From contig NZ_JAKWBK010000001.1 in NCBI RefSeq assembly GCF_022512515.1, forward strand, positions 1,054,001 through 1,118,000: DNA of 64,000 nucleotides, in the 5' to 3' direction. This DNA comes from Paraniabella hibiscisoli. GTDB taxonomy: Bacteria; Bacteroidota; Bacteroidia; Chitinophagales; Chitinophagaceae. Every line of letters starts with the position of its first letter. The first letter of the stretch is position 1. Below are positions 9,623-20,788 of the stretch, piece by piece. The translations under genes and the position numbers were made by a program. The notes beneath the pieces were generated by a model that was not told the DNA's origin, ran no database searches, and saw only the letters and a program-made list of their open reading frames with translations.

Positions 9623-10399
9623 CTATTGGTACACCCTTACATAATCTACTTCCATCCTCAATGGAAAGATAGCGTCATCTACACCTTTTTGTCCACCCCA
9701 GTTTCCGCCCACGGCTATGTTCAGTATCAAGGACATTTTATTATCGAAGGGCCAGTATTCATATCCTTTTTGCTCGTTGGCAAAACTAAAAAAAGGCTTG
9801 CCATCGATAGATACCGTAAGCAGCTTTTGATCCCATTCTACTGAATAGACATGAAAGGCTTTTGAAAAATCGGGCACCAGGGTTTTTGCAGTTTTTTGGG
9901 TACCGATAACATGGTTATACTTTTTGCTGTGGATAGAGCCATGCACCCATCCCGGATCGTAGCCAACGTGCTCCATAATGTCTATCTCCCCGTCATCGGG
10001 CCATTGTTTCATATGCTCTGCCAGCATCCATATAGCAGGCCAGGAGCCTCGTCCGCCGGGCAGTTTGGCCCTTACTTCTATTTTACCCTGAGACCAGGAG
10101 GCTTTTCCACGGGTAACCAGCCTTGCTGAAGTATAGTTAAATTGATCAATGGTTTCTTTACGGGCTTCTATTATTAAATGCCCTTTCTCTACCCGTGCGT
10201 TCTTTTTATCTCTTGTATAGTACTGCAGCTCGTTGTTACCCCAACCATTCTGGCTGCCTAAATCATAATCCCACTTGGTACTATCGGGCAAGCCTTTATA
10301 GTTAAACTCATCGCTCCAGACGAGTTTGCGGTGAGAGCTTTGGGCCACAGAAGTAATAGCCAAAAATGACAAAGCAGTTAGTGTAAGCAATCGTTTCAT
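9623..10399 (-). CDS. Glycoside hydrolase family 16 (beta-glucanase/laminarinase-like)
   Basis: This intact 258-aa protein has a signal peptide (MKRLLTLTALSFLAITSVAQ) and a single GH16 domain. The active-site motif GEIDIMEHVG contains the nucleophile E138, D140 and acid/base E143. LVWSDEFN near the N terminus and the closing MEVDYVRVYQ are family landmarks. GH16 enzymes cut beta-1,3 or beta-1,3/1,4-glucans, or galactans. The compact form with the extra Met in EIDIME fits laminarinases and lichenases. It should act in the periplasm or outside the cell. There is no carbohydrate-binding module. It is convergent with the deformylase-like gene, and a terminator separates it from the upstream small gene. 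Confidence 0.9.
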   Translation of the reverse strand: MKRLLTLTALSFLAITSVAQSSHRKLVWSDEFNYKGLPDSTKWDYDLGSQNGWGNNELQYYTRDKKNARVEKGHLIIEARKETIDQFNYTSARLVTRGKASWSQGKIEVRAKLPGGRGSWPAIWMLAEHMKQWPDDGEIDIMEHVGYDPGWVHGSIHSKKYNHVIGTQKTAKTLVPDFSKAFHVYSVEWDQKLLTVSIDGKPFFSFANEQKGYEYWPFDNKMSLILNIAVGGNWGGQKGVDDAIFPLRMEVDYVRVYQ

Positions 10400-10480
10400 A
10401 GATGTAATTTACAAAAGCACCTGATAATTATGACGAAGGCCCCTACAAATAATGATTGAAACATTGGCTTTATAATACAA

Positions 10481-10509
10481 AAGGCAGGACGCATTAAAAA
10501 TCCTGCCTT
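10481..10509 (-). terminator. Rho-independent terminator
   Basis: A perfect 9-bp stem (AAGGCAGGA/TCCTGCCTT) with an 11-base loop, followed on the minus strand by a T-rich tract, lies 19 bases after the small membrane protein gene. It separates that gene from the GH16 gene. Confidence 0.7.
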
Positions 10510-10528
10510 AAAAAATTATCCGCTCGTA

Positions 10529-10750
10529 CTATCGCTTCTCTGTCAAAAAATAGACGATAACGATTAACACTGTAAGCCCCCAATACACCCTGTCTATTAT
10601 TAACCAGCGTTTATTATACGCTGCTTTGGACTTTGGATTGTTTTTGTGAGGCAGCATAATATTTGTCCACCGTATTACTCTGATAACGGCCAATAATATT
10701 ACCATTACTAATACTACAATTTGCCATTGCGCTTCAACATTTTCCCACAT
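10529..10750 (-). CDS. Small two-helix membrane protein, unknown function
   Basis: A 73-aa protein with two predicted membrane helices (WQIVVLVMVILLAVIRVI and YWGLTVLIVIVYFLT) joined by a basic, Lys-rich loop (HKNNPKSKAAYNKR). The positive loop predicts that both ends face the periplasm. I do not recognise a family. The dedicated terminator downstream and the intact frame support it being a real gene. Confidence 0.6.
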   Translation of the reverse strand: MWENVEAQWQIVVLVMVILLAVIRVIRWTNIMLPHKNNPKSKAAYNKRWLIIDRVYWGLTVLIVIVYFLTEKR

Positions 10751-10789
10751 AGGCTTTAGTTAACTTAAAAAATACGCTTTCATATATTG

Positions 10790-11717
10790 TTATGGCAGTT
10801 GCTGTGAACTAAAATAATGTCCTACTTCAAGAGTTACTTCTGATCCTGGATCACATTTTGCCTGATAAGCATCTTCTACCATTGAACTAGCGTGTGCATA
10901 CGTATAATTTCCAGATCCATTCATTAAATAGATGATGATCGCCTCCTTTTTCTGATTAAAAAAAACCTTGTCAGAATTAAAAAATTCTGCCGGTATAGGG
11001 CAATCTTCGCTTCCAATAAAAGTGGCATCTTGCTTCATACATTCGATAAATTCGTAAGTTGCTAACGCTAAGCCTATAAAACCGCTAAATCTTTTCGCTC
11101 CGTATTTTCCTAGAGATCTTAATACAGTCTTTTTTCTGAATAAGACAAACTATTCCAAAATTGAGTAAATGTAGCACCGCGTATTTGATCGGTTATTTTT
11201 CCCTCCATCCATTCAAAAATATCGCATGGTAGAAATGCAGCAACTGCACACTTAACTATTTTCTCATTAGAGTTGCAAGGATTCATTCCTACAGAATACA
11301 TATTTGGCGGCAACTCGGTAAGAATTGTTAGAGCCATAGCAGCATAACCAATTTCGGGGTTATCCGTATAGTCAAAAATATCTACCAACTCACTATGGTC
11401 TATACCATATACATAGTCAAGTAACGCAACAGAGTTGGTCATTAATGTTTGAGTATGTGCTTGTGCTTCAAGTTCAGTAGATGGCGGTATGGCAGCCTCT
11501 AGATCAACTCCATAAAAAGTCTCGACAGCGTGGATAATTGTTGCAGGATTGTCAATGGGCTCTTCAGTATCTTGGTTAAATGCATTCTTGTCAAAATTAG
11601 CTCGTTCTTTTTCTTCTGTTTCATTTGAAGAAAGTGAACTAGATGCATCATTTTTGGAGCACGAGGGAGCCAAGAATATAATTAAAACAAATAGGTAGCA
11701 AAAAAAGATTTTTTCAT
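10790..11717 (-). CDS. Hypothetical lipoprotein (two frameshifts)
   Basis: Bridging a break near 11134 (A run) joins what look like two separate frames into one protein of about 309 aa. A second break near 11710 (A run after the ATG) restores MKKIFFCYLFVLIIFLAPSC, a lipoprotein signal with Cys at about residue 20. The mature part begins with a Ser/Glu-rich linker. It then holds a helical region (HAVETFYGVDLEAAIPPS, AAMALTILTELPPNMYSVG), a Cys-containing segment (CAVAAFLPCDIFEWMEG), and a hydrophobic Gly/Ala-rich stretch (FSGFIGLALATYEF) near the C terminus. No family is recognised. A surface or periplasmic location is likely. Confidence 0.65.
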
Positions 11718-11811
11718 GGTGTCTAGTTTTAAATCGGTTATATAACGAATATAAAACTATTTTTCCAATAAATACTATTTGTAAATGAACAATTATGAAC
11801 GATGTAAAATT

Positions 11812-11840
11812 TAAGCCGCTTCTCTTTTCGAAGCGGCTTA
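11812..11840 (-). terminator. Rho-independent terminator of the SusCD operon
   Basis: A perfect 10-bp stem (TAAGCCGCTT/AAGCGGCTTA) with a 9-base loop lies 58 bases after the DUF4302 gene on the minus strand, followed by AAATTTTA. It marks the end of the operon that begins with SusC near 19.6 kb. Confidence 0.75.
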
Positions 11841-11898
11841 AATTAACGAATGAACGCTGACGATGAGGCAACATTCGATGTCTTTTACTACTTTAATA

Positions 11899-13269
11899 CT
11901 ATCTTACCAATGCAAATGTCATTGCAATGGCGGGATTTTCTACGCTTGTCATTCTACCATAAGTGGTACCTGCCTCAGAGTAATAGTCCAGTGCCACTTT
12001 ATTGTTACGAAGGAATTTATCAATGGTTTCTTTACCAGCTTCGGCCATCAGGTTCTGTACATATCCGTTTGCCGCCGATTGAGGTGTTGCTGGTCCGGAT
12101 ACATGCGTAAATGTATATACCCCGTTGGCATCCTTGGTATAGTTGTAGGTAAACCGTGTTCCACCCACCGGTACCAATAGCGGCACCCGCGGTTTGGGTA
12201 TGCCAACCTGTTACCGTTAGCCTGCGGTTGGCAATGTCAAATGTAAACGTTAATGCACCTCCTACAAAAGTAAACCCGGAGTAAGCATTGTGCAGGTTGT
12301 TTACATATTGTCCTACAATTGCAGAGCCGAGAGTAGAGGTACCAGGATAAATTGTTCTGAAATTAGCCTGCAGGCGGAACTTAGCTCCAACCGCCAGGTG
12401 CAAAAGTGTTAAGGGGGCCGGGGAAAGCCCTACCTTATATTCTGTTCCTGCAGAGTCGTAAGCAACCATTTCCGTATCAGTTTTCCATTTGATACCTCTA
12501 AAGCGAACACCCTCAGAAACCAGCCCGTTAGAGAAATAAGCGCCATCGATACCAAATGCAAAACCACTTGCGGCTGATAATAAACTTTGCTGGGGTGTTA
12601 AATAATCGCCATCTACCACTTTTGTAGAGTTATTGATCCACATTTCGATCTTTTTCTCTGTGCCTCCCTGGTTCAAAACAATGTGCGGAAATCCTGCCAC
12701 AAAATAATTCTTCAGTTTATTCATAGCTGTCAGGTAACCGCCGTTTTCAAAAGAAGTTTTTTCTGCAGCACTGGCCTTGATCAGGTACAGGTAATTTCTG
12801 TATCGCTTACCAATCAATATAACCGAATCTGGTGTGGAGCGCAGGTACTCAAATTCGATGTCACTTTGCAGGCCATTGGCATTAGTACCGCCATTTACAC
12901 TTGCTCCCGGATCCTGTAATGTAGTAATATAATTATACGTATCAAAAATGAGAGACGTATTCATTACGTATTTAATACGGTAGGTAGATGCTTTAAAAGT
13001 AGTAGCCGTTGCATTAGAAAAATCAGATAGCATTTTAACGCCATCCTGCCCATCAAACTGCATGTAAAAGCCATACCCCCACCTCTCAAAGAAGTTCTTA
13101 AAAAGGCTTTCCATCCGCCGGCACTTTCCAGCAGTTTGGATTTCAACTCTGCATTGCGCTCAGCTACACGCTCTTCCGGCAGGCTGCCAAAGATCAAATC
13201 CGGATCGCTGTTTTTATTGCAGCCCAGCAAAGACAGGGCTGCAATAAATAAGTATAATAATTTTCTCAT
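11899..13269 (-). CDS. DUF4302 lipoprotein in SusCD operon (two frameshifts)
   Basis: About 456 aa after bridging breaks near 13079 (G run) and in 12186-12215. It has a lipoprotein signal, MRKLLYLFIAALSLLGCNKN. The mature start, LPEERVAERNAELKSKLLES, followed by GGYGFYMQFDGQDGVKML, is characteristic of DUF4302. These proteins are accessory surface lipoproteins found in some SusC/SusD operons. Their ligand is unknown. It is the last gene of the cluster, 20 bases after the zinc metallohydrolase gene, and is followed by a strong terminator. Confidence 0.85.
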
Positions 13270-13289
13270 CTGAATATTTTAATTAGTTG

Positions 13290-14696
13290 TTATTTTAATA
13301 CTATCGGACCATAGAAATAGTTGGCAGGTGTACCATTTACATAAAATCCTCCGAATGTTCGGAACAATGGACTGCTAGCGGGTAACGTTGTCGGTAACCA
13401 ATCTGCTATAAACTGCCTATTCGTTAAGTACGGTAAAATTACCTGCTCAAATGAACTTGCAATACCTGCAGCATTCGAATAATTACCTGTCGTAGAAGGC
13501 TCAGGAATTTGTTTCGTGAAAGTAGTCAGGCCTGTTGTTCCGTTTGCAACAAACTTAAAGTTGTAATCAGCATTAAATGATGCCCCTGAAGCTGGGTTGG
13601 TATAGTTCGCTCTGAAAATCATGGTCGTTGCGTCACTAAACACAAACTGAATATAATTAAGATTACGTGCATTCAATGTAGACATTGCATTCTTATAATT
13701 ATTATATACGGTTGTGAATGCAGCCGAGCTACCATAAGTCGTATAATGTGCAGCAGATGGATCATATGTAATCGTATTAACCCTGTTATTTAATAACCAA
13801 TTGGGCAATGTTTGCGAAACATCAGCCGGATCAACTACTCCATAAGACTCTTTTAATACCTTCTGCACTTCAGCCTGCAATGTATTAAAGTCTATATTAA
13901 AGTATGTTTTAAAATAGTCTTTCACTTCTTTCTCCTTCCTGCGCAAAGCCGTTTGAGCTGCTGCACTGGCAGTAGTGTTAACATAGTTGTTAAACCAAAC
14001 CTGGCCTTGAACCAAAAGATGCGCCACCATTTCAGCAAAATCTTCGCCAAAAGAGCTACGGGAGTACTGCGATATAAAGCCTAGCTCTTTAGCCACTGCA
14101 GCGGTATTGGCAGCACCGGTCCAGTCAGCTGTGTAATCTGCCTTGCTGGTTTGCTCAAAAGCTGGTGGTATGGCAACGTTTTGGTTAATAATATGCGTAA
14201 ACTCGTGATGGATCGTACGCATTTTCCGACGCACATCTTCCCCATTTGCAAAGTTCATACTATTTAACTCGTACAACACAACTCTTCGGCCTCCATCAGC
14301 TGTTCCCAAAACAATACTACCATTATCATTATAAGAAGGCGAGCCATACAAAACAAATTGCTTTGGTGTTAACTGCTTTATAAAAGTAGTTCCTGCTACC
14401 TTTTCGTAAGGCTTCAAAAATACATTCCGTACTGCCTGCATGATCGGCAAAACCCTATTTAACTCTATAGGCGAAATATTACGCACCGCATCTGTAAGGT
14501 TTCGTTCAAAACGATACACGGTTTGAATATTATAAGGCAAATTCAAGCTATCGGTCAGCCATTTGTCGATTACGGGATCCGGCGCATAATTGTCGGCGTT
14601 ATACTTAGAGAGGTCTACATCTAACGGTCCGTCTGATTTACGGCAGGAGCCCAGCACCACCGCAAACAAAAGGATATATAAAATATGTTTCTTCAT
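13290..14696 (-). CDS. Substrate import-associated zinc metallohydrolase lipoprotein
   Basis: This intact 468-aa protein has a lipoprotein signal (ILLFAVVLGSCRKSDG) and a zinc-protease type motif HHEFTHIINQN (HExxH). A downstream acidic segment (FGEDFAEMVAHLLVQG) could supply the third metal ligand. Its length, context and motif match the HExxH lipoprotein family encoded next to SusC/SusD pairs. The substrate is not known. A peptidase acting on material captured by the transporter is the usual inference. It lies between the SusD and DUF4302 genes with short gaps, so it is part of one transcription unit. Confidence 0.88.
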   Translation of the reverse strand: MKKHILYILLFAVVLGSCRKSDGPLDVDLSKYNADNYAPDPVIDKWLTDSLNLPYNIQTVYRFERNLTDAVRNISPIELNRVLPIMQAVRNVFLKPYEKVAGTTFIKQLTPKQFVLYGSPSYNDNGSIVLGTADGGRRVVLYELNSMNFANGEDVRRKMRTIHHEFTHIINQNVAIPPAFEQTSKADYTADWTGAANTAAVAKELGFISQYSRSSFGEDFAEMVAHLLVQGQVWFNNYVNTTASAAAQTALRRKEKEVKDYFKTYFNIDFNTLQAEVQKVLKESYGVVDPADVSQTLPNWLLNNRVNTITYDPSAAHYTTYGSSAAFTTVYNNYKNAMSTLNARNLNYIQFVFSDATTMIFRANYTNPASGASFNADYNFKFVANGTTGLTTFTKQIPEPSTTGNYSNAAGIASSFEQVILPYLTNRQFIADWLPTTLPASSPLFRTFGGFYVNGTPANYFYGPIVLK

Positions 14697-14714
14697 GTTT
14701 GTACTAATTTTTAA

Positions 14715-16191
14715 TTAACGGGGATTTTGTTCAATGCCAGATAATTTAGCCTCCTGAGGAATCTGGAACATCCTGCGGTTGTCATCCGGCTCCAATGTTT
14801 CATTGGTTTCAGCTCCGTTAGCCGCCACATGCAAATGCACAGAAGGAATTCTATGCCTGAGCATATCCATCCAACGCATTCCCTCACCCATAAATGCCAC
14901 TTGCTTAAACTGCAGTATGGTTTTGATCAAGGCCTCTTTATCATCCGTTACGTTGAAAAAGGCTTTTGCCTTGTCTAATGTTACTGCATGGGTGGTAGCG
15001 TTATAGTTTACAATACGCACACTGGCAAACAGGTTCAAATCGGCCAGCGCAGCTATATTGTTGCCTTTATTTACATAAGCTTCCGCCCTGTTGATCAAAG
15101 CCTCGTCTGATACAAATAAGGGTGTCATTACGTAGGGAAAACCAATACCTGCAGCTACGTTGGTATAATGGAAATACTCCCGGAGAATATATACGGTGTA
15201 ATGAGGCACCCCATAGCTGATGCCCTTATTATAAAAAGCAGCTCCTGCCACCGTATTACCGTTATATACATTCTGGTATTTAGGTGTGCCGAAGCCGTAA
15301 CGACAGCCTGCCGAGGCTGTGCTACGCTGGTATACAGAGTAGGTTTCATTTAATAGCAGGTTATAGTTTTGATCCGCTCTGGTAGCCATTTGGTTGAATT
15401 CATCCAATGTTGCATTTCTCCAGGCTGTTGCCTGCGGTCTCAAATTTCCATTGAAGTCTCCTCCTGGAAAAATGGCGTTGGCTGCAGCAATAGCTTTATC
15501 CCAATCCCCTTTAAAAAGGTAGAAACGCGCAGCAAATGCGTTAGCTGCGGGGGCTGTAAAGTGATATTTAGGCACCTGCCACTGGCCGCCTGCCAGCAAT
15601 GGAATACCGGCTTCGAGATCTTCCTGTATTTTTTGATATACAGAAGCTACTGTAGCCGCGCTCATACATTTTGATTACTTCTGTTTCAGGCACGGTAACA
15701 TAGGGGATACCGGGAGAATCATTAGTGCCATTGATCTGGTAGGCTTTGGCAAAAAAGGTTACGAGCATAAAATGCGCGTATGCCCTGGCAACTAATGCCT
15801 CACCTTTGTAGGCGTTAGCCGCAGAACCCAGGTTATACTTCTCGATAGACTCCAGAGCCTGGTTGGCAGCGGAAATACCCTCATATAAACCATTCCAATA
15901 CTCCGTCGGCGTATTGTTACCTGTTGCTTCAATATCTTTCCAGAAATAAAGATCAGGAAAAGGTTCATTAATGTGCCCAACTCCTACACCTTTATCTAAT
16001 ACGTTATCAGAATAGGTTTCAGCCATTGCATAATAATTCCGCTTGGGATATGCAGAGGTTACCAGTTGCGCTACCTTGTCTACCGTATTTACCTCCGCTC
16101 GCATGTCGGGGTTTTTGTCGAGAAACTTTTTGCAGGACCCCAGGGAAAAAACCAGTATGATTGCTAGAAATATTTTGTATTTATTGTTCAT
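14715..16191 (-). CDS. SusD/RagB family outer-membrane lipoprotein (one frameshift)
   Basis: About 491 aa after bridging one break near 15665, where the frame appears to gain a base. The signal is MNNKYKIFLAIILVFSLGSC, followed by KKFLDKNPD, the classic SusD start. Helical TPR-like repeats follow (WNGLYEGISAANQALESIEK, KGEALVARAYAHFMLVTFF), and the C terminus has the usual RRMFQIPQEAKLSG. SusD proteins form a lid over the SusC channel and bind the nutrient at the cell surface. The gene begins 11 bases after the SusC gene ends, so translation may be linked. Ligand type cannot be read from sequence alone. Confidence 0.92.
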
Positions 16192-16202
16192 AGTTGTACG
16201 AA

Positions 16203-19200
16203 TTAAAGACCAAGTTTTAAAGAAAATGTGTATTGTCTCGGAATAGGCATGGCAACACCACCATTGTTGAAAAACTCGGGATCAGCACCATTTAATCTTT
16301 TATCAGAATATAATAACGCTATGTTGTTACCCACCAGAGCTACCTGTGCATTGGTTAAGCCAACGCGGGAAACCAGGTGTTGAGGCAACATGTAGGCAAC
16401 CGTGATATTCTTAAACCTCACAAAATCTCCTTTTGCTATACGCTCTGTAGAATAGTTGTACGCATTGTAGGGGTAAATGGCACTGGTAGTACTTCCATTA
16501 GCCCTCATCACTCTCAGGTCACCGGTGAGGTTATCCAGTAGTGCTGGAATATTAGTTTTCGTTTCATCGCCTGGCATTATCCACCTGTTTACCATATCTT
16601 TTGACATAGATACCATGTCGTTATAAGATGATGCATAGGTAGGCTGCAATCTTACATAATTGCCTTGTGCAAAAGTAAACAAGGCAGACAATGAAATACC
16701 TTTATATTCAACCCTGTTGAAGAAACCTCCCGTAAGAATAGGATCTGTGGGACCATGGTAAACCAGGTTATCAACCTTATCACTTTGCAGATAAATATAA
16801 GTGTCTTTTTCACCCTCTTCGTTGATATAAGTTGGGTATCCGTACTGGGGGTCTAGACCGTCAAATTTAATAGAGAACAAACCTCTTTGTGAATATCCTT
16901 CCATCGGAGCGCCTTCTGCGCGTACCAGCGTCCAGATATTAGGATCTACTTCCAGCTTGGTAATTTTATTTTTGTTGTAACCAAAGTTGAACTGTGTACG
17001 CCAATTAAGGCCACCTTCGTTACGAACAACATTTCCACCCAATGTAACCTCAATACCATGAGCCTTCATTTCTCCATAGTTAGCTGTTTTGGTAAACTGA
17101 CCACCAATACCTGAAGTACGGATAGAACCAATAAGGTCAAAAATATTTCTTTGGTATACATCTACCGTCAGATCTAATCTTCTGTTAAAGAAAGAAAGAT
17201 CAGTACCTATGTTCAATTCATACAGTTTTTCCCATGTCAGCTCCGAGTTTTCAAGACTGCTGATATCAATCGCCGCTTCTTTCTCATTTTCGTAAGGCCT
17301 ATAAGTGATCTGGTTGTAGAACACCGCAGATGAGTTAGTGGCGTTACCCAGGCTACCCACCAAACCGTAAGTTGCGCGAAGACGGGCAGATGATAATATT
17401 TTATTGTCAGGATTAAAGAAGTTTTCACGATCAATATCCCAGGCACCGGATACGTTCCAGGTAGGCAGCCAGCGGGCAACAGGTGAATTACCCATAAGAT
17501 TAGAACCATCATACCGGAAAGTTCCGTTCAATGTGTAGCGCTCTTTAAAAGAATAAGCGGCTCTGAACATGGAGGCGACAAAACGGTCATAGCCATATCC
17601 CATGCCAAAATAAGGTTGAGCCCCTTCAATCATCTTCTTGAAATAGCGATAATTTGGATTTACGAGTCCCCGTTCTCATACTGATAGGCAATACCCTGGA
17701 AATTAGAGTTCTGACGATCTGTATAACGAATCTCCATCATGCCTAATAAGTTGATCCAATGATCTTCTCCGAAACGTTTATCGTACTCTAATGAATTTCT
17801 CACGTAATAGTTCTTCAGGCTATTATCATTGGTGTTGAAAAATCCACCTTCAGGTAATACAACAACCGGTAAACTGTTGGGGAAATCCGGATCCTTATAC
17901 AACTGAATATTACCAGCCGCAATAGTGGCATCACCGTTGGCGCGAAATGCTTCAGCCATATTGGAGTTTTCTTTTATATAGTGCTGTCTGCGCGTATTGG
18001 CAAAACGATATGCCGCATCAAAAGAGTAGTTTAAACCAGGAATAATCTTATACTTAAGACCTCCACGAACCTGCATCTCATAAGATTTCAGTTCGAGGTA
18101 GTTGTTATTCAACTCATTAATAACGTTGAATGGAGCATAATTCCTGGTAAAGAATTCAGGTTACCCTCCTCATCATAAGGAGTAATCAACCTGCTCGTAT
18201 TTAAAGCATAGGAGTAAGGGTTGATATCAAAGTCACGGGAATACTGTCCGTAAACAGGATCAGAGGTCCTGGTTAAGGTTCCAGGAGCACGCTGATCTCT
18301 CACAGATCCGTTAACACCAAACTCAACGCTCAGCTTGTTGCTTAATTTTACATTGGTTCTGAAATTTGCAGTATAACGGCTTACATTATCGCCTAAAGTC
18401 TGCCCATTGTCATTTAAGAAGCTGGTTGAAAAATAGGTTTGAGCCTTTTCCGATCCGGCAGTTACGCTTACAGAATGCTCCTGCAATAAAGAATTTTTAA
18501 ATAACACATCAAACCAGTCTGTATTCGCTTTGGCATAACGTTCCAGGAAATTCAGGCGGTCCGAAAGTGTATTTTTTAATGCATAAGAATCAGTAGCAGG
18601 ATCATAGTCATACATAAGGTTGTACATTTTGAAGAAAATGCCCCCGTATTTCCTCGTGAAACCTGGCTATGATTGAAATAACCTTTATTTTCCAATTCCA
18701 ACATTACAGACATCTGTTCTGCAGAATTCATAATATCGAACTGTTGGTAGCTTGGTTTTAAATACGTTGTGAAGTTGCCCGTATAGTTAACATTAGCACG
18801 TCCCTGCGTATTTCTACCTTTTTTGGTATTTACTACAATTACACCGTTCATCGCTCTTGCACCGTATAAAGCAGTAGCAGCAGCATCTCTTAAAACAGTC
18901 ATAGATTCAATATCGTCTGGGTTCAAACCTGCTACTGATGAACCTATCAGTGTATTGGCGTCACCAGTAGATAACGCTTCGTTAGAAATATTTACCACAT
19001 CTTCCAGGATAATACCATCTACCACCCAAAGAGGTTTGTTATCACCCGATAATGAGGTAGCCCCCTGATACGAATCTTGGGTGCGGCACCAAAGGTTCCC
19101 GACACGTTTTGAACAGATACACCCGCTACCTGGCCTTCCAGCATCCTGGATACATCGGGTATACCATTACGAAGCGCATCCTTAGCAGAGATGGTGGTAC

Positions 19201-19611
19201 TGGATCCTGTAAACAGTTTACGGTCCATAGTATTATAACCTGTTGATACAACCAACACCTCATCTAGCTTGCCTTTTTCATCGGCCTTCAACGAAAATTT
19301 AACGTTGGCTTGTCCAGAGTAAGTAATCGTTTGCGAAATCATACCGATATAAGAAGCTTCTAATTGGTCGCCTGATTCTGCATTTATAGAGAATGCTCCA
19401 TCCACATCGGAGTTAGTGCCTGCCTTTGTACGCAGGTTGGTTATAGTGGCACCTGGCAAAGCCTTATCGTCTTCACCAACGACTATACCCGTTGCTCTTT
19501 TAGTGCCTACCTGTGCAAAAGAAGATCCGGGTAGAAAAAGCACTAGAGATAGTAAAAACTCAGCAAAACGTAAACTCCATACGCCCGCTTCCATGGGGTA
19601 AACTTCATCAT
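16203..19611 (-). CDS. SusC/RagA family TonB-linked outer-membrane transporter (five frameshifts)
   Basis: About 1,135 aa when breaks near 19550, 19068 (G run), 18637 (T run), 18160 (T run) and 17657 (G run) are bridged. An N-terminal carboxypeptidase-like domain ([17 protein letters not shown]) is followed by the TonB-dependent plug ([44 protein letters not shown]). The beta-barrel ends in a typical short hydrophobic C terminus (YTFSLKLGL). The start is placed at 19608 or 19611 ([12 protein letters not shown]) because this restores a signal peptide. With SusD it would form an outer-membrane importer energised by TonB. The neighbouring metallohydrolase hints at peptide-containing substrates rather than simple glycans. 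Confidence 0.9.
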
Positions 19612-20141
19612 AAGCAATAAATGTTTAGCTTTTGTGATATTAAAAAAATCGATTCAGCAGATCGCGAAAATAGGTTTTGATAAACTAAAAACCTAAAATT
19701 TTGTTATAAATGGAATGATTTCATCTAAAAAAATTAAAATCTATATATTAAATATATTCATATTCAATAAATGGCCTTTATACATGGCAATGCAATTTTG
19801 TTAAAAACAGATCCATATTTTTAGCTAACCCTAACCAGGTGGGTCATAACTTGATTGAGCAAATTAGTGTTTAAAGCAATCGTTGATCTTGCTAAGATAT
19901 TGTTTTTGTTAACATAAAAATAACAAGATAAATTTTTTGCATTCATTTATTCTTAATAACAAATTATAAAAGGAATTCAAAGGATAAGACCAGGTTTCGA
20001 CAGACTGCTTGCGAATTAGCCTCTATTTTTAGATCTTTTCAAATTATAACGAAAAGGCAGTTGTTATTTCTCATAGGCAAATTTTGCACTATTAGCAAAA
20101 TAACAATGGTGTTTACCTCGCCTCGCCTACCTTCGCCTTAT
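19612..20141. other. Divergent intergenic region, SusC and HAD genes
   Basis: This AT-rich stretch of about 530 bases lies between the divergent SusC and HAD genes and must contain both promoters. Long leaders before SusC genes are common in Bacteroidota. I see no exact TAnnTTTG box, no clear hairpin and no additional ORF with recognisable features. Confidence 0.5.
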
Positions 20142-20762
20142 ATGATACGCAATCTACTTTTCGACTTTGGCGGGGTATTTTACGACCTCGATTTTAGCAA
20201 AACCTCTAATGCTTTCAAAAAGCTGGGATTTGGCGATTTCGACGACATGTTTACCCAATACCAGGCAGACGCCCTGTTTCAACAATTGGAAACGGGTATC
20301 ATTAGTCCGGAAGAGTTTTATACAAAAGTTAAAACCATCGTAGCAGGACCGGTAACCAGCGAACAGATCAGGGATGCCTGGAATGCCTTATTGCTGGGAT
20401 ACCGGCAAACCAGTCTCGCCTACCTGGCGGATCTAAAAAAGGAATACAACCTTTACCTCCTAAGCAATACCAACCAGATCCATTACGATTATTTTAGCGC
20501 ACAGCTTTTAGAACAAACAGCTTACCCTTCCCTCGAATCCTTTTTTACAAAAGCTTATTATTCGCAGCAAGTAGGACTTAGAAAACCGGATATTGAAGTA
20601 TTTGAGCATATTTTGGAGGATGCGGGAATAAAGGCGGAGGAAACTTTGTTTATTGACGATTCTTATACTAATTTTCCCAATGCAGAAAAACTGGGTATGA
20701 AAATTCATTTGCTGAAACCAGGCATGCTGATAGAAGACATCGACTATAAAAGCTTCAATTAA
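20142..20762 (+). CDS. HAD-superfamily hydrolase (subclass IA-like)
   Basis: A 206-aa cytoplasmic protein from the chosen ATG at 20142. A longer in-frame extension upstream has no conserved features. HAD motif I is LLFDFGGVFYD with the nucleophile Asp. Motif II is YLLSNTN, motif III is around GLRKPDIEVFEH, and motif IV is TLFIDDS. This pattern fits the group of small phosphatases or haloacid/epoxide hydrolase-like enzymes. The exact substrate is unknown. The TerC gene starts 26 bases downstream, and the two are probably co-transcribed. Confidence 0.85.
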   Translation: MIRNLLFDFGGVFYDLDFSKTSNAFKKLGFGDFDDMFTQYQADALFQQLETGIISPEEFYTKVKTIVAGPVTSEQIRDAWNALLLGYRQTSLAYLADLKKEYNLYLLSNTNQIHYDYFSAQLLEQTAYPSLESFFTKAYYSQQVGLRKPDIEVFEHILEDAGIKAEETLFIDDSYTNFPNAEKLGMKIHLLKPGMLIEDIDYKSFN

Positions 20763-20788
20763 AAAAATATCAAATAAACCTTTTGGTT

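Noticed and set aside
10790..11038. Independent small gene of 82 codons
   Set aside because: Restoring one A near 11134 makes it the C terminus of the upstream lipoprotein.
20783..20788. Earlier TTG start for the TerC gene
   Set aside because: The ATG at 20789 gives the normal start MADVLIP.
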